DNA of 6,317 nucleotides from JAVMKJ01 sp031732875 (GTDB taxonomy: Bacteria > Pseudomonadota > Gammaproteobacteria > Competibacterales > Competibacteraceae). Positions 6,241 to 6,317 of the stretch are shown one piece after another. Made by a program: the position numbers and the translations under genes. Each line of letters starts with the position of its first letter. Position 1 is the first letter of the stretch. Location: contig JAVMKL010000080.1 in assembly GCA_031732875.1 (NCBI GenBank), positions 1-6,317 on the forward strand. Reading direction: 5' to 3'. The notes beneath the pieces are model-generated. The model had not been told where the DNA came from. It ran no database searches and saw nothing but the letters and a program-made list of their open reading frames with translations.

Positions 6241-6317
6241 TCAGAACCGTACCGTGAAGCCGAGCAGCGGGCCGTTCAAGTCGATTTCGACGTCGCGCCC
6301 GTCGATCGTCTTCTCGA
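6241..6317 (-). CDS. Probable outer-membrane beta-barrel protein, C-terminal end (5' part outside window)
   Basis: The last 24 codons are visible before a TGA at 6241-6243. They encode an alternating polar/hydrophobic final strand, NGPLLGFTVRF, ending in phenylalanine. That is the C-terminal signature recognised by the BAM machinery in outer-membrane barrels, so the location is likely, but the family cannot be named from so short a piece. The gene runs in the same direction as the sulfatase and stops 82 bp before it. No hairpin was found in that gap (6159-6240), and it has only a lone TTGACC-like hexamer with no matching -10 box, so read-through into the sulfatase gene is possible. An outer-membrane protein next to an exported alkylsulfatase could be the entry route for its substrate, but this is inference. 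Confidence 0.55.
   Translation of the reverse strand, partial: EKTIDGRDVEIDLNGPLLGFTVRF

Overview
The window is GC-rich and densely coded, and it looks like a chromosomal segment of a Gram-negative bacterium. The evidence is two exported outer-membrane-type proteins, a periplasmic solute-binding protein and an exported sulfatase. A gammaproteobacterium is plausible but unproven. That guess rests mainly on the style of the proteins and on a GGCGGGTTACGG / TAACC-GCCCTACGG palindromic intergenic element, which I recall as common in such genomes. I see no transposase, integrase, tRNA, rRNA or CRISPR array.

Layout: the left edge (1-152, + strand) holds the last 49 codons of a DUF2252-family protein. 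It converges on everything else, which lies on the minus strand, and the 93-bp convergent gap carries an unusual three-armed palindromic repeat (157-213). Read in the minus direction from the right edge, the genes are: the C-terminal end of a probable outer-membrane beta-barrel (6241-6317); a large exported class III (metallo-beta-lactamase-fold) alkylsulfatase with an extra LysM-like N-terminal domain (3771-6158); a 208-bp gap with a long interrupted stem-loop; a MipA/OmpV outer-membrane protein (2729-3562); an AapJ-like amino-acid-type periplasmic binding protein (1598-2623); and an ArsB/NhaD/SLC13-like secondary permease (246-1586).

The last three genes look like one transcription unit for moving a small solute across the envelope: an outer-membrane barrel, a periplasmic binding protein and an inner-membrane permease. 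The odd point is that the binding protein is of an ABC-transporter class (the AapJQMP type), but no ABC permease or ATPase is present. Instead a secondary transporter begins only 11 bp after its stop codon. The sulfatase upstream may belong to the same physiological theme (sulfate-ester or organic-anion use), or it may be a separate unit, because the stem-loop lies between them. No gene-free stretch exceeds 300 bases.
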